DNA of 64,000 bases, taken from positions 60,907,166 to 60,971,165 of the forward strand of contig NC_086376.1 of NCBI RefSeq assembly GCF_036588685.1. Reading direction: 5' to 3'. The position numbers were made by a program, and so were the translations under genes. Source of the stretch: Mytilus trossulus (lineage: Eukaryota; Mollusca; Bivalvia; Mytilida; Mytilidae). Of the stretch, positions 15,601-27,606 are shown piece by piece. The notes under the pieces were generated by a model. That model saw nothing but the letters and a program-made list of their open reading frames with translations. It was not told the origin of the DNA and did no database searches. Numbering within the stretch: position 1 is the stretch's first letter; each line of letters starts with the position of its first letter.

Positions 15601-18600
15601 GTAATGTCTTATTGCATGATATTGTCCCATCAATTTCATTACCGAGACATGAACACATATATGTTAAGTTATTTAAGAGATGAAATATTGACATGGTTTT
15701 AAGGTGAAATACGAAATTGTTGTAACGATAAAAGTAAAAGTGTAACGGTAAAAGTTTTAATACTTGACAGAACTACATGTACTATTAAATTTTGCCCAAA
15801 TTACAACAATCGTAAACAACATACAAGGCTTTATACATATAATATGTGTTTGAATAATAATAACCTAAAGTAAAGACATCCCTGAAAAAAAGATTAAAAA
15901 AAAAAATCCCAAGATTGAGCCTGACTAGATGGCTGTCTGTTTTACTGACGGTGGAATGTTGGATGTAAATACATTGACAGGGGGTCATTTTCTTGTCTCT
16001 CCCTCTGTTTCAGTCACTTGACTTGTTAACTTTAGATAAGACAGAATCACCCATTTTGTTGTTTCCTGGTATTAAGAGCATTGTGATTAAAATGTAAATG
16101 TAGGCCTGCAATCTTCACACACACACACACATACATTATGGGAAGTGTATTGTGATTAGAATGTGTAAATAGGCCTGCAATCTTCACATACACAATATCA
16201 GAAATGTAATGATAAAATCATTTAAAATATTGCTTTGAAAATCTTCAAAGTAGAAAAAACACTTTTATAATTTTTCTGTATCTTGAAGAAAATATATGTC
16301 TTTCCTTGTCAGAAATATGACAATTAGAACAGGGATAGAAAAAGGGACATTTTCCTCAAATCTCCCTTTATTACAATGAAAGCAAGAAGTAAGGATTTGG
16401 ACTAAATTCCCAAGTTTGTACTTATATCTCTTTTACTTTTCCTTGTTGTCTCCCTTTACCTTCTCTTGAAAGAAATCTCTAATTCACCTACATTCACAAA
16501 ACAGTGTTGATGTAATTGTACTCTTGAGTAAATGCATACAAAAACTTGCTTCATTCATTGATAGTAATGACAGCTTAACATATTATATACCCTTGACAGA
16601 AACACTTACTGTTACAGAATACAGTATATTAAAACATTTATAATCCCTATCTGCAAGGTGTTGGATGTAAATTGGCTGTAATTGAAAACAGGTTATACAT
16701 TTGCTCTTACAAGAAAAAAATAAAGACACAGAAAAAATCAAACATACAATGTCAGAAGTTTTTTCTGTTTAATTGATAGATTCTGTTCAGTTGAAACATT
16801 TCTATCCATGAAATATGTCTCTTATATTTAGTTCACAGTGGGGCCCCTGGTTTTATCACTTAAATCCCAGTAGCGAAAATACATTATTATAAATGCCATA
16901 TTGCCAAATACTCATTAAGAATGAAGTAATATCCAGCAGAAAACAGTTTCTTATCTGCACAACTTTTAAACAAAGGTTTTCTTCACGAACAATTAAGTTA
17001 TCATATTTTCATGCAACTTTTGTCTAAATGAGCCAAATTTAATCATATTTAAGAATGAAGATGTTTTACATTAAATATCACAATTCAGATTAAAAAGAAA
17101 TTTAAACTGATAACAAGAAGTAGTTATGAATGGTTTATAGAAGCAGTTAATTTATATTTATTGAATGAAAAGATTGGTGCATGTATTGCATATGTTTTAT
17201 TGAGATTTTGCAAACAAGCTCTATGACTGCTGACAAATAATGTATTAAGTTTTACTCTTTTGATAGATGAATCTACAGGCATGGTTAAACAAGACAATAA
17301 TCTGTATCCCAAGTCAGATAGCGAAGACTTATCCAAAGATGGAGGTAGGAATATTTATCATAACTAGTCCAAAAGGTCATATGTACTTTAGTGACAGAAA
17401 ATATACTCAACATTTTATTGACAAATTTCAAATATACCCCTAGCAGAGTTGATAGTTTTGAATAAAATTTAGAATGAAAGAAAAATTAATGACAATATAA
17501 CCCTAATGTCAACTATGGTCGGAGTAAAAATAAGCCAATATGTCTTCTGTGCTTGAAGCAAAATAAAACTTAAAGGTCATCTATACTTGGAGAGAGAAAA
17601 GCCCAATGTTAAACTAGAATTTAAGTTAAAAAAAAGCTCAATGGACAACTATGAAAAAGAGATGACATAAACTTGAATCAATTGATGGAAGAGATTTGAG
17701 TTTTAACCACACAAAAATATTTAGAATAAAGTCATATAAAAGACTAATTAAATTCATTGTTATTCTTTTTTGTTTTAGCTTCTCCACATTTTGTTCACAA
17801 AGACAAGATGAAAAGACAACATTTCGCTAGACCAGTTTCCAGTTCTGTGAGATTCAAGTGTAAAGCGACAGGAAACCCAATTCCACATATAGCTTGGTTA
17901 AAAGACAATGAAGTTATCAATAATCATGGGAAGAAACCCATGTGGACATTAAAATTACTGGAACTGACCAAAGCTCATTCTGGGAAGTATACATGTCTAG
18001 TGAACAACCGACTTGGGTCCATTAATTATACATACACATTGGACGTTATAGGTAAGTGTACTAATTAAACTCATATTCTTAACACTTTAGTCATACTTAA
18101 TGAATTATTAATATTATACTGTAATAAATTGTTAAAGATGACATTACAAATGGATTTATAGCGATTTTTTAAATGAAATCATCACTTTAATGAAAATGAG
18201 TAATGAATTGTGTCAGTTTATCTGTCCCATGTTAATTGTGGTACACAAGCCTTGTGGTATATCCTGTGATTTAGTTCCTGAACGTAATACGAAAGTAAAC
18301 AATAGCCCTTTTGAGTAACAGCCACAGTACTGCTTATGTAATAGGCTAAAACTCCCTTAATTAATGAAATTCAAAATTGAAAAGATTTCATTCAGTTTAA
18401 TAATGAGACATTTAATAAGAATTTATATCAATTCGACTTTAATGTTGCTAGTATCAGTCTAACAGGCGTCCAAAATGAAACTTTTTCTTTTTTTCTGTTT
18501 TCGTCAAATACTGTACCACCATCACAAAAGCAATAAAGATAGTTTCTCCTGGGTTTGATACATTCCTCCTAATTTGATCTTTAGATATGTGCAAAAACAT

Positions 18601-21128
18601 TTTATTTTAGTCCAAGATATTAATGTAACTTACTAAGATACGGATATACTAGACAGAATAATGGAGGCATAATTTAGAATCAAATCATAAGACTTCTGAT
18701 ATAGATGTCTGTTATCTTCTCTTTAAAACTTTGAGATTTCAGTCATATAACATTACGTAAAAAAATGGGGTAATGAAATATAAGTATATGTAACTTCTCC
18801 GATAAGACAGAAAAAAACAACTTATAATTTACATTGAACTCATCTTTTTTAACAGGTTGTCTTTCAAAAGCTTATTTAAACTTGACTTTTATGCCTCTAG
18901 TATCAACCAGGCTTCCAAAGTTAAACAATTTCATGTTTTTGTTGCTTCTATCAAACACCATACCACCTTAACAACTGTAATAAAGTTATTTTTACTGGTT
19001 TCTATTTTGGTTTTATATTTCTATCAAAAATGTCAGCTTTGCACTTCTTACTATTTATCAGACGGTGAAATGAACTTTACAACTACGATAAATTCTTCAA
19101 CAATCATTACCAAAAAATGAAGTATCGGTAAAAAATCAGAAATTGATCATAATTTATATTTTTCAGAACAATACCAGGAAAAACCAGAATTAATTGGTCC
19201 TCATCCATTAAACACAACAGTAGATTATGGCCAGCAGGCATCTTTACAATGTAAAGTCAAAAGTTTAATAGAGCCACACATTCAGGTAAGATATTGAGTT
19301 ATCTCCCTTACAATGCAGCTATGTTCAGTGTGATATGAGTTATCTCACATTTTTGAATGAATTCCTTGAATTAAAATATTTATTCAGTCCTTCTCATACA
19401 ACTAAAGCTAATGAATAAAGTTTTCTATTTTAATTGTCGAACAAGTTTATTAAAGAATCATAAAGATGAGTTTAAAGCTTTAAACATTAATTTATAACCT
19501 TTTGCATTTTAAAGTATACTTGACAGTATAATTTCCTCATTGTTAAACATATGTTCACCTATTGTTGTTAACATCCATGCCCTCCATCTTTTGTCCCATT
19601 TGCAATCCTACAACATCTTTTGTGTAAACCACATCATCAGATAGTTGCCACTGGACATAAAGCAATCAACAATCAATCAATCCAATTTTTATTAAAATTT
19701 CATTACACAATGTTTGAATCAAAAATTAACAACAACAACAAAATCATGGATAATTGTATATATAAATATTTTTTTTTCAGTGGTTGAAACTCCTTGAGAA
19801 TGCAAAAGTAGAGAATAACCAGTCAACTATCAAAGTAGGAAAAGAATTATTTGTTGTTTTAAAAACTGGTGATGTTTATTCCATTCCTAACGGGACATTC
19901 CTCAATAAACTAGTGATAAATCGGGCCACAGAGGAACACAATGGAATGTACATTTGTTTAGGAGCTAACATTAGAGGATACACCTTTAAAAAGGCCTATT
20001 TAAATGTTAGACCAAGTAAGTACAATAAAGGACCATCTCAAAAAGGACTATTTACAAGTTTCATCATTCTTGTTGCTGGTATAAGTAATTCTGCTACAGT
20101 TGTCAACAAAAAGTATTCTTTTATACATTCATTGAATATATTTGAATTTTATCGAGGCATACATTCTTAAATTGCTGAGTGGGATGAGAAAATTCAAATA
20201 TGATAGGTAACCCATGTAAGGTAACCATTGTATAGATACATCAGATTTTAGCTTCAAATTGTATTATTTTTATGTAAAATTGGTTAATAATTAACTGGAA
20301 ACCTTTTGATGTGTGTATTAAAATAGCAATGATTGCGTTAAAGTCTATTGATGCGTGAGGTTATAAGCAATGGATTAAATTAGTGGAGGGATGATATCTG
20401 TAATATCCTTTATATAAACTAGAAGCATCTAATGAGATCAGGCAATAAATAAGGTAAAAGTACACATTAATCAATCACGTGGAAGAAGTCTTTGATTTGT
20501 TTTTATTTAGTTAGAATATTAAATACTTGGAATAATCATTGATTCAGGTGGGTTACAGATCACTTTGTACTTTGTTATAAGTAATGAGAATGCTGACTAT
20601 TTGAATATATTAATTGTTGAAAATTAAAAACTAATTGAATGTCCAATTAATAATTTTTCTTCTATTTCAGATCCAGCATTATCAGAAATGACCTCTGATA
20701 CCTCAAGTTCATCGCTACCTCTTACGATAGGTGTGCCTACATGTTTCGCATTAATTGCTGTGACAATTGCTATAACTCTCCTACATAGAAGGAAAAAAAC
20801 TAATAATTCATCAAACATTAATAAAGGACCACGATTCAATGCAGTTCCTACAACGGAGACTGAATCGTTTCCTTCAATGCACTCTAACCATCCTACGAAC
20901 TTACATGTGAACCCAATGCACGGGGTACCACATCCGAACTTATATCCTGGTCTGCCTAACAGCCAGTACACTGGTATATCTAATAACCAAATGTTCCCAT
21001 CGAGTATGGGCTCATCTAAAAATCATAGTATTGACTTCTATACAGACATTTCATCAGTATCTCAGAAGCAGCATCACCATCATCATCATAACACACCACA
21101 GTTCTCATCGTCGCAGTATTCGTCATAG
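6384..21128 (+). CDS. FGFRL1: FGFRL1: fibroblast growth factor receptor-like 1 (5' end missing)
   Basis: Six coding exons: 6384-6659, 17267-17344, 17779-18051, 19167-19285, 19781-20015 and 20671-21128. All have AG/GT borders and matching phases (1,1,1,0,1), giving about 478 residues plus one split codon. The product has an Ig domain, an acidic linker, two further Ig domains, a single membrane span and a ~100-residue tail ending in a histidine run. There is no tyrosine kinase domain, which separates FGFRL1 from true FGFRs. Diagnostic matches to vertebrate FGFRL1 as I know it are [36 protein letters not shown] and MYICLGAN, plus YTDI just before the His-rich end. In vertebrates the protein sits on the cell surface, binds FGFs and heparin, and acts in cell adhesion and fusion and as an FGF decoy. 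The first exon here begins in phase 1, so an upstream signal-peptide exon is needed. I did not find it in 1-6383. Confidence 0.93.
14030..14144 (+). repeat. SINE-like repeat with CAATCAATCAATCA tail
   Basis: It ends GTGGCATTCAACATCAATCA followed by further ATCA units. This 3' tail (a CTGGAAGTGGC.. body then TCAATCAATCA) is typical of short interspersed repeats in bivalves, from memory. A related tail occurs at 19660-19682. I did not see a clear tRNA-like head, so SINE status is tentative. Confidence 0.4.
15130..15330 (+). repeat. Interspersed repeat, 'GGAGAGTTGTCTCATTGGCA' family
   Basis: Shares a long stretch with 43255-43460: TTTGAATGGTTTTAC, then GGCTCCGTGTTGAA, then GGATGGAGAGTTGTCTCATT and CACATCTTCCTATATCT. 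Related copies are at 48486-48590 (minus), 51400-51515, 32236-32372 (minus) and 37660-37790 (minus). It is a multi-copy, non-coding family. Confidence 0.7.
16079..16195. repeat. Duplicated ~70-bp segment with a (CA)n microsatellite
   Basis: ATTGTGATTA, then a TAGGCCTGCAATCTTCACA stretch, occurs twice about 70 bp apart. The first copy ends in a run of CA dinucleotides (about 16116-16131). This is ordinary intronic repeat DNA. Confidence 0.6.
17267..17344 (+). CDS. FGFRL1: FGFRL1 exon: acidic linker between Ig1 and Ig2
   Basis: A 78-nt symmetric phase 1-1 exon with acceptor TGATAG and donor GTAGGA. It encodes [20 protein letters not shown] and then DLSKDG, an Asp/Glu/Ser-rich linker. It sits where the acid-box linker of FGFRs and FGFRL1 lies. 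It is separated from the Ig1 exon by a 10.6-kb intron. Its size and phase would let it be skipped without a frameshift, which is an inference. Confidence 0.85.
17779..18051 (+). CDS. FGFRL1: FGFRL1 exon: Ig domain 2
   Basis: The acceptor is TGTTTTAG and the donor GTAAGT. It encodes the second Ig domain, starting [20 protein letters not shown]. The cysteines are in RFKCKATG and KYTCLVNN and the tryptophan is in IAWLKDNE. The basic stretch KDKMKRQ corresponds to the heparin-binding face of FGFR Ig2 (family knowledge). The exon is symmetric, phase 1-1. Confidence 0.93.
18052..19166 (+). other. FGFRL1 intron with a diverged duplicated segment
   Basis: Two related ~130-bp stretches lie at about 18435-18560 and 18880-19010. 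Shared words are CTAGTATCA and a TACCACC..CAATAAAG-like run, so a repeat appears to have inserted twice or been duplicated. No coding sequence is recognisable. Confidence 0.35.
19167..19285 (+). CDS. FGFRL1: FGFRL1 exon: first half of Ig domain 3
   Basis: The acceptor is TTTCAG and the donor GTAAGA. It encodes [20 protein letters not shown], then [20 protein letters not shown]. This carries the N-terminal half and first cysteine of Ig3. The end phase is 0, with the next exon starting at the Ig3 tryptophan. The third Ig domain is therefore split over two exons, as in the FGFR family. Confidence 0.92.
19563..19682 (+). repeat. SINE-like repeat with CAATCAATCAATC tail
   Basis: It ends CCACTGGACATAAAGCAATC followed by AACAATCAATCAATC, a 3' end type common in bivalve short repeats. 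It lies in the FGFRL1 intron that splits Ig3. The head is not identifiable. Confidence 0.4.
19781..20015 (+). CDS. FGFRL1: FGFRL1 exon: second half of Ig domain 3
   Basis: A long T-tract and CAG acceptor precede 19781 and the donor is GTAAGT. It starts [10 protein letters not shown] and carries the conserved [18 protein letters not shown] and [10 protein letters not shown], with the second Ig3 cysteine in ICLGAN. The open frame runs on into the intron to 20170, but the donor at 20016 joins in the correct phase (1) to the membrane exon. Confidence 0.93.
20671..21128 (+). CDS. FGFRL1: FGFRL1 last exon: transmembrane span and His-rich cytoplasmic tail
   Basis: The acceptor is TCTATTTCAG and the stop is TAG at 21126-21128. 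It encodes a short juxtamembrane stalk, a hydrophobic span around [18 protein letters not shown], then the stop-transfer HRRKK. A Pro/Ser/Asn-rich tail follows with [17 protein letters not shown] and a run of six histidines ([10 protein letters not shown]). A short tail ending in histidine repeats is a hallmark of vertebrate FGFRL1. The His run here is preceded by the conserved YTDI, which supports orthology. There is no kinase. Confidence 0.93.
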
Positions 21129-22760
21129 CCAAAGAGAGACAAATTTAATTACAGAATACCTCAGACTTTATTAATAGCCAGTTAATCGAGAAAAGATCAA
21201 GAAATTTTATTCTGTATTTTACATGTTAGTGAATGTTCTGTTATGATATTGAACTGTTTTTAGTTTGTTAATGAATGGGAAGGGAGGGAACTGTGTTTGA
21301 CTTTTTACTTTTTCAAAATTTTTGGTATTATATTTATCAGTGGTCAATTGTCTTGTCAAAATTAATTAAAAAAACTGTAAGTTCCAAAACTCTGTTAGTA
21401 TTTTATGTCAAGTACATTGATGTTTGTGATTAAATCTTCTATTTTTTGGTTCAGATGCAAAAATGGGATTTAGTACAGAGTAAAATTTCTGGAGAAAACC
21501 AGTTGATTTATAGAAATAGTGACTAAATATTTTTGTCATTTACTGCAATACAATTTTTTGTTATGTAAATACCTTTTTATAAAAGAATTTATACTTATTT
21601 GTAGCAAGAAGTGCTTTTTGTTGATTCTGTTAGTTGTGTATATAGTTTATGTGATTTAATATATAATTTAATTTCATTCCTAAAGATTTTCTTTCACCAA
21701 AGAGGAATTCTTCTTATTATTTTATTAATATAATTTCTGTATAGAAGAATTTCAGATACTTAAAAAAAAAATATTTGAAATTCAGCTGATTCAAAGGAAT
21801 CTCTTTTTTGTCCTTTAATTTTCAGAAACAGCAGTTGTTTCATTTAAAATTAAAAAAATCAATGTTATATGATAATTTTTGTTTTCTCTTTTGTTAAAGA
21901 TATTTTTTTATTTCTGAAATATTGTGTGTAAGTGTTCAGTAATTAGTATTAAAATTTGAATTGAAAGCTCTTTGAAAAAAAGCAGGTTGGACAATTTTCT
22001 GCCATGTTAATACATTTGAATTCAATAAGAGAATCTATGTGCATATATGATCAGTGGGTTAGTGGGGTTATATACAGTTAGACCAAATGTTATTACAATT
22101 TTATTACAAAGATGATTTGAAATCAGTTGTAAACTTTGATTTAAAGACTTAAAACATGGTGATCACTTTTTACTCTTTTTTTTCTACTTTTATATTAGTA
22201 CGAAGACCACCATTCATGAAACAAAATGTATTTTGTGATATTTATTTTATGCCAAAACGCGGAGATATGTTTTGTATATGTTGTATTTGTAAATAGTTTG
22301 TACAGTAGAGGTGTATCTTTGGTGCTGTATTTTAGGCAGTGAAGCCAAAATATGTATAGAACCTAGTCAACATAGCTAATATACAGTATTTGAGACATAT
22401 CAACCAAAGTCTTTATCACAAGAAATGCTTTATAATTTTTTTCTTTATAAGAATTTTTCCTTGATGAGTAGGTTGCTTGAATTTTCCAGTACCAATTTAA
22501 CTGTTTAAGAACAGATAACTATTTTCTTACGTCTATGCAGACTTTTTGTGAATAATTTAAATAGTTTTTTTTGTTGAAAAAGTGAAGCTTTGTTTCACAA
22601 ATAGTTAAGATAGGTAGCCATATTCTACAAATTTACTACATTATCAAACCTTGTTAAATCAGAAACTTGTCTGAAAAAAAAGTGCTTAAACCAGAATCCA
22701 AACTTAACCTTTCAAGAAAATTATATGAATATATGAAGGAATAAAATCTAATGCAATCAA
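21129..22760 (+). other. FGFRL1 3' UTR (extent uncertain)
   Basis: AT-rich sequence after the FGFRL1 stop with no recognisable gene. The first clear AATAAA followed by non-coding sequence is at 22740-22745. Another AATAAA is at 23940-23945, so a longer 3' UTR is possible. The end given here is an inference from the first signal. Confidence 0.4.
22740..22745 (+). terminator. Candidate polyadenylation signal of FGFRL1
   Basis: AATAAA about 1.6 kb after the FGFRL1 stop. A second AATAAA at 23940-23945 is an alternative. No transcript evidence is available from sequence alone. Confidence 0.35.
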
Positions 22761-24824
22761 AGTTTTCTGTCCTAGAATAGCCTCTGAATTTGAAATAATG
22801 CTATTAGTTTAATTGAATCTTGAACAAACAAAAATCTTTTTCTTGGATTTATTTAAACTCACACCAAATATTTTCTCTAGTTAAATATTCTGATATTGAT
22901 ACTGGAGAAAGCAAGCACCTACTCCATCAAATGTGTGCCAGTGGGCATTTCTTTGGATTTGTAAATTTTCATGAACATTTGTATATAGAGAGACATTTTC
23001 CATGCTTTTTTGTTGAACAGATAGTTAAAACGAAGTTGCAATAGATAATACTGCGTCATGTGATTATTTATTTTAGTTTCATATTTTGATACGGTAGAAT
23101 GATTTGTGAGAGAATGAGAAAGATGACTGTAAAAAGAATGTATGAATCTTGGATATTGACTGTGATGGGTGATAGTTGAAGAAAAATGGAAGCTGGGTGA
23201 TTGAAAGTTGTTGAGAAGAATGTCTGTGACCAGTGATTTAAAAGAGGTTGTATTAAAGTATTCCTTTCATTGCTGATAGATATATTTTTTTCATAAAGGA
23301 AGTCAATGCCTTTGACATCCCTGACATTTTAAGGAGTTATAGCCTATCTTTGTAGGTTTTAAACGATTTTTGGCAATTTTTCACAGAATTTAGAACAAAA
23401 TTTTTATTCAAAATTTGATTTGACCTCTCAAGTTCATGATACTCACCTTTTGATTTGCCTTGAACATTGAATATTGTCAAATAAAAGAACAAAGAATTTA
23501 TCAGATAAAAATTCTCATTGAAATCTAACACAAAAAAAAACTCACTTTAACATAAATAGAGCTCAACTCATTTAAAGAGGGATTTTTTCTCATAGTTTTT
23601 TATCGAAAAGCAAACAAATCTACTATCACAGAAAAGTTTAACGTTTGTAATTTATTTTAAATATCCTTAATTTCTATTATGAATTAATATTGAAATATTT
23701 AGACTTATTGTTCCTTTATATTGAAAGTGATATATCACTGCATTGATAATACTTATGAATAATTGTTTTGAAAGAATAAGAGAATATGTTTATGAATGAT
23801 TGTGTGATACCTGAAAGATTTTCTATGACTGTGTGATACCTGCATGAGTTCTGAATGATCTTCTATATTGTTGCTGTCTACTCTTTTGTTTTTGATAAAA
23901 GTCAACCAAAGAAAGTTGACATATTTGTTATGCCTTCAAAATAAATAGTAAAACAAAACATGTCTATTTTCATCATTATATTTAGCATACCCAAGCTTAT
24001 TTTGATGCCCATTTGAAAGATCAGAAGTAAATATGCCATATATGGCCATATCCATGACACAACTGTACCAACCGCACTGGATTGATACCAAAATACTTCA
24101 TGGTATGCAAACCTAGATTATCAAATAGTTATTCTAGAAGTGGGGCTATAATGCAATCACCTTGTCTGTCCGTCTGTTGGTCCAACAAACAGTGTCCTCA
24201 GAAACTATCAAACAAAATGACTTTATGTTTGATCAGCAGCCTGACAGTGACGAGATGATGAGATGATTACTACTTCCTGTTTTCTTGTACTTTGAATTTT
24301 TAGTGGGGCATGCATAGCACAATTAAGTGTGCATTCTTGTTCATTGGTTAATGATATTGTGAGCTGTGTCAAATAAAAATCAACATTATACAAATGCATA
24401 CTGATGCATCTGTTGATCTATTTTGGGTTGAAACAAAATGATTAGAAATTAAGTTAGTACATGTTTGAAAATTGAGATGTTATAAGAGTTCGACAAAACA
24501 CCAAAATTCATCTTATATTTGAAAGTTTCAAAATCAATCAAAGTCTTAAACATGGATATGTACACTTCCATATGGTCTTAATACACTGTGTTTAAAGTAA
24601 TCAGGGCCATGTCAAGTGGGTGATAAACATGTCGGTTTCTTTATAATTTTATCATCATTTTCTCTGATCGAACTGCTATCCTGGGGATGCTAATTTTGTA
24701 TCAAGCAGAGTGTTCACTCTCCTCATATAACCTCCTTGTCAGGAGTAACCCAGGTCACCAACACATACTCAGCTCAATCCAGCAGATTTATTCTCATGCC
24801 CAACAACAAGTGAATTCACAAAAA

Positions 24825-25590
24825 CACCAACAGCCGAATATTACCTTTATAGTAATGACTGTTTTATGAGTTTATAATTATGCACAGTTACCAAGGTCAC
24901 CAAAAACACCAACAACTAAATATAATAAGTTTACCAGTATGCCCAGTTATTGAGGTCACCGAAACACCAGCATCTAAATATAATACCTTTATAATTAAGC
25001 ACAATTATTAGGGTCACCAAAACACCACCAGATAAATGTAGTGCACAATTTTTGAGATTACCAAACACACTGACAGCTAAATATAATACGTTTATATTTA
25101 TGCACTGTTATTGAGGTCACCAATCCCCAGCAGCTATCTAAAATCCGTTTATAATAATGCACAGTTATTGAAATCACCAAAAACACAAACAACTAAATAT
25201 AATACGTTTAGAATTATGCACAGTTATTGAGATCACCAAAAACACCAACATCTATCAATTAAACTTTTGTAATTATGCACAGTTATTGAGGTCATCAAAA
25301 CACCAACAGCTATCTATAATCCGTTTATAATTATGCATAGTTATTTAGGTCACCAAAAACACCAACAACTAAATATAATGCGTTCATATTTATTCACAGT
25401 TATTGATATCACCAAAACACCAACAGCTATCTATAATTTTTTTGTAATTATACACATTTATTGAGATCACCAAAACACCAACAACTAAATATATTATGCA
25501 TAGAATTATGCACAGTTATTGAGGTCATCAAAAACACCAACATATAAACATGATATGTTTATTAGTATGCCGAAGTATTGTAAGATCATA
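24825..25590. repeat. Minisatellite, ~59-bp unit, about 13 copies
   Basis: Recurring words are ACACCAACA(A/G)CTA, TATAAT, GTTTATAATTATGCACAG and TTATTGAGGTCACCAAA, with a spacing of about 55-61 bp. Copies differ by point changes and small indels, so the array is old. No open frame persists through it. Confidence 0.85.
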
Positions 25591-25790
25591 GGACCGGCAC
25601 ATTCAGAATGAGGTGGGTTAAACTAGTGAGATGGCGCCAAACCCTCTCCCTAACCCGGGACAGTGGTGCAACAACACAACACAAGAACACATTATGCAAA
25701 ACAATAAGCGAAAAACGAATATGCTAAACAGCAACAAACAACAGCCACCACCCAATTACAGGCTCTTGACTTGGAACAGGCATATATAAA
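25590..25790 (-). repeat. Interspersed repeat, 'CTTTGACA' family (minus orientation)
   Basis: Contains CCTAACCCGGGACAGTGGTG, CAACAACAGCC-type sequence and ACAGGCTCTTGACTTGG. These are complementary to the plus-oriented copies at 44935-45240 and 50310-50620. Other minus copies are 37855-38010 and 49095-49230. Confidence 0.55.
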
Positions 25791-27423
25791 GAAGGCGTTT
25801 GAAGGCGTAAAATATATAAATTGAAAAATTCTCAACTCATCAGATGGAAACAAATAAAAATACGTCTAACAAAAACAAAGAGATGACGTGATCGTTTATT
25901 TCTACACAAAAAGTACTTCCCAACAAGCGGCAAGAGGATAATATACTGTTGAATCAACTAACTCAGTTTACTATCAAACTACAAGTTTGTATAATGAACG
26001 AAAAAAAACTGCATTTGACAAGAAGAAGGATATCCGCCAGAATCAATAGGGATTCAGCAGTATAAATCAGCAAAAATCATGGCATTTGTTTTAAATTGAA
26101 TCACGTATTTGTGCTTTAATTTAATGTGCTTGCTGTCAGGTTGAATTGCTGATTTGCTTTTAAATTGATAACACTTATTTCCTCTGATTGAATTTTCCCA
26201 ACCAAAATGCACGGGAATTCCAAAACGTCAGCGAGGTATCCTCGAAAGAATGACAGCTGTAAGTGCTGCTTGACTCGTCTTTGACACATCTTTGACACAT
26301 CTTTGTCAAACTGAGGACAATTCCAATGGAATGTGCATTAGATGTGAAATATTTAGTGATAAAACTGTTAAATCAGTTAAATCAGGTAAAGAATGCATTA
26401 AGAATACGGACGAATAAAACAACTAAATACCACTAGTCTTAGCTGATATGGACGACCATGAAATGGAGTTTCAAATATAACAGTGATCATGCACTTAAGC
26501 AGTTTTGAAGATATTCTTAATAAGAATTGCTTGTTATATCGGTATTCAGAACATGTAAGCAAATTTTTAAATAGTTGAGTGTACAAACAATGAGACTTTA
26601 ATATCATTGAAGAATTTCCCTCGAGTTACAAATGTACTAATAATAACTCAGTGGACTGACACACTGTAAAAGTCCTAGAAACAACAATAATAGAATAATA
26701 CATTTCTTTATTCTAATGGGACAAAATACTTTTAAAAGTTACTCCAGCAATTTACACATACTAGTAATGCACTGTATGTCCCAGCAAGTTTCAATCAAAA
26801 CTTTGAACGCAATCAGCAAACAAATGAAATAAAAAGTTATCAGGCTGAAATTTTTTGAAAGAGACGGCATCAATGATGTAAGACAATAAACAAGGCCTTG
26901 CAATGTTGGAAATGGAGTAAATTCTAAGTGTGATCTTTGTATTTGCGGAGGTTTCAACAATAAATTGTGAAAGAAACACGCCATCCAATGATATCAAAAG
27001 GGCACATATATATTACAGAGAAAATGGTATCCCTGCTCAGTGATATATACAGTATACGTGTCTATGTTTTCAAAACAGTAAAGACCTTAATCGCAATCTC
27101 TACAGCCAGGACAATACTAAGACAACACAATTTACACCATACTAAGTAAATATTTAATATCGGACAACGAATGGCCGTATGAAGTACGCAGTTTCAGGTA
27201 TTACAGACTGTGTTTGTCATATTCGTTAGGAAAATAGCACATATTTTGAAGCCAACACATCCGATAATCCATAACTACGTAATACCGTTCAGTGTTGCCA
27301 AACAGATAAGATGTTGTCCGTAGAAGCTGGCTTTAATTATATCTTAAATTGGACAAAGAAAGATAATTCAAAAATAGCTTTGTTAGTCTTGTATTATTTT
27401 ATATTTTAGTTTCTTGTGTTCAA

Positions 27424-27606
27424 TTCGGAAATTAGTATGGCGTTCATTATCACTGAACTAGTATATATTTGTCTAGGGGCCAGCTAGCTGAAGGACGCCC
27501 TCGGGTGAAGGAATTTCTCGCTGCATTGAAGACCTGTTGGTGACCTTCTGCTGTTGTTTTTTCTTTGGTCGGGTTGTTGTCTCTTTGACACATTCCCAAT
27601 TTCCAT
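27424..27606 (+). repeat. Interspersed repeat, 'CTTTGACA' family
   Basis: Contains ATTATCACTGAACTAGTA, TTTCTCGCTGC, TCTTTGGTCGGGTTGTTGTC and TCTTTGACACATTCCCA. It matches 45080-45240 and, more loosely, 50450-50620. A dispersed non-coding element upstream of GBA1. Confidence 0.6.

Larger units (their letters stand above)
6660..17266 (+). other. 10.6-kb FGFRL1 intron, no gene seen
   Basis: Intron between the Ig1 exon and the acidic-linker exon. It contains a SINE-like repeat (14030-14144), a GGAGAGTTGTCTCATTGGCA-family repeat (15130-15330) and a (CA)n run near 16116 next to a ~70-bp duplicated segment. A minus-strand open frame of 150 codons (7038-7490) has no recognisable domain and is not called as a gene. 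Confidence 0.6.
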
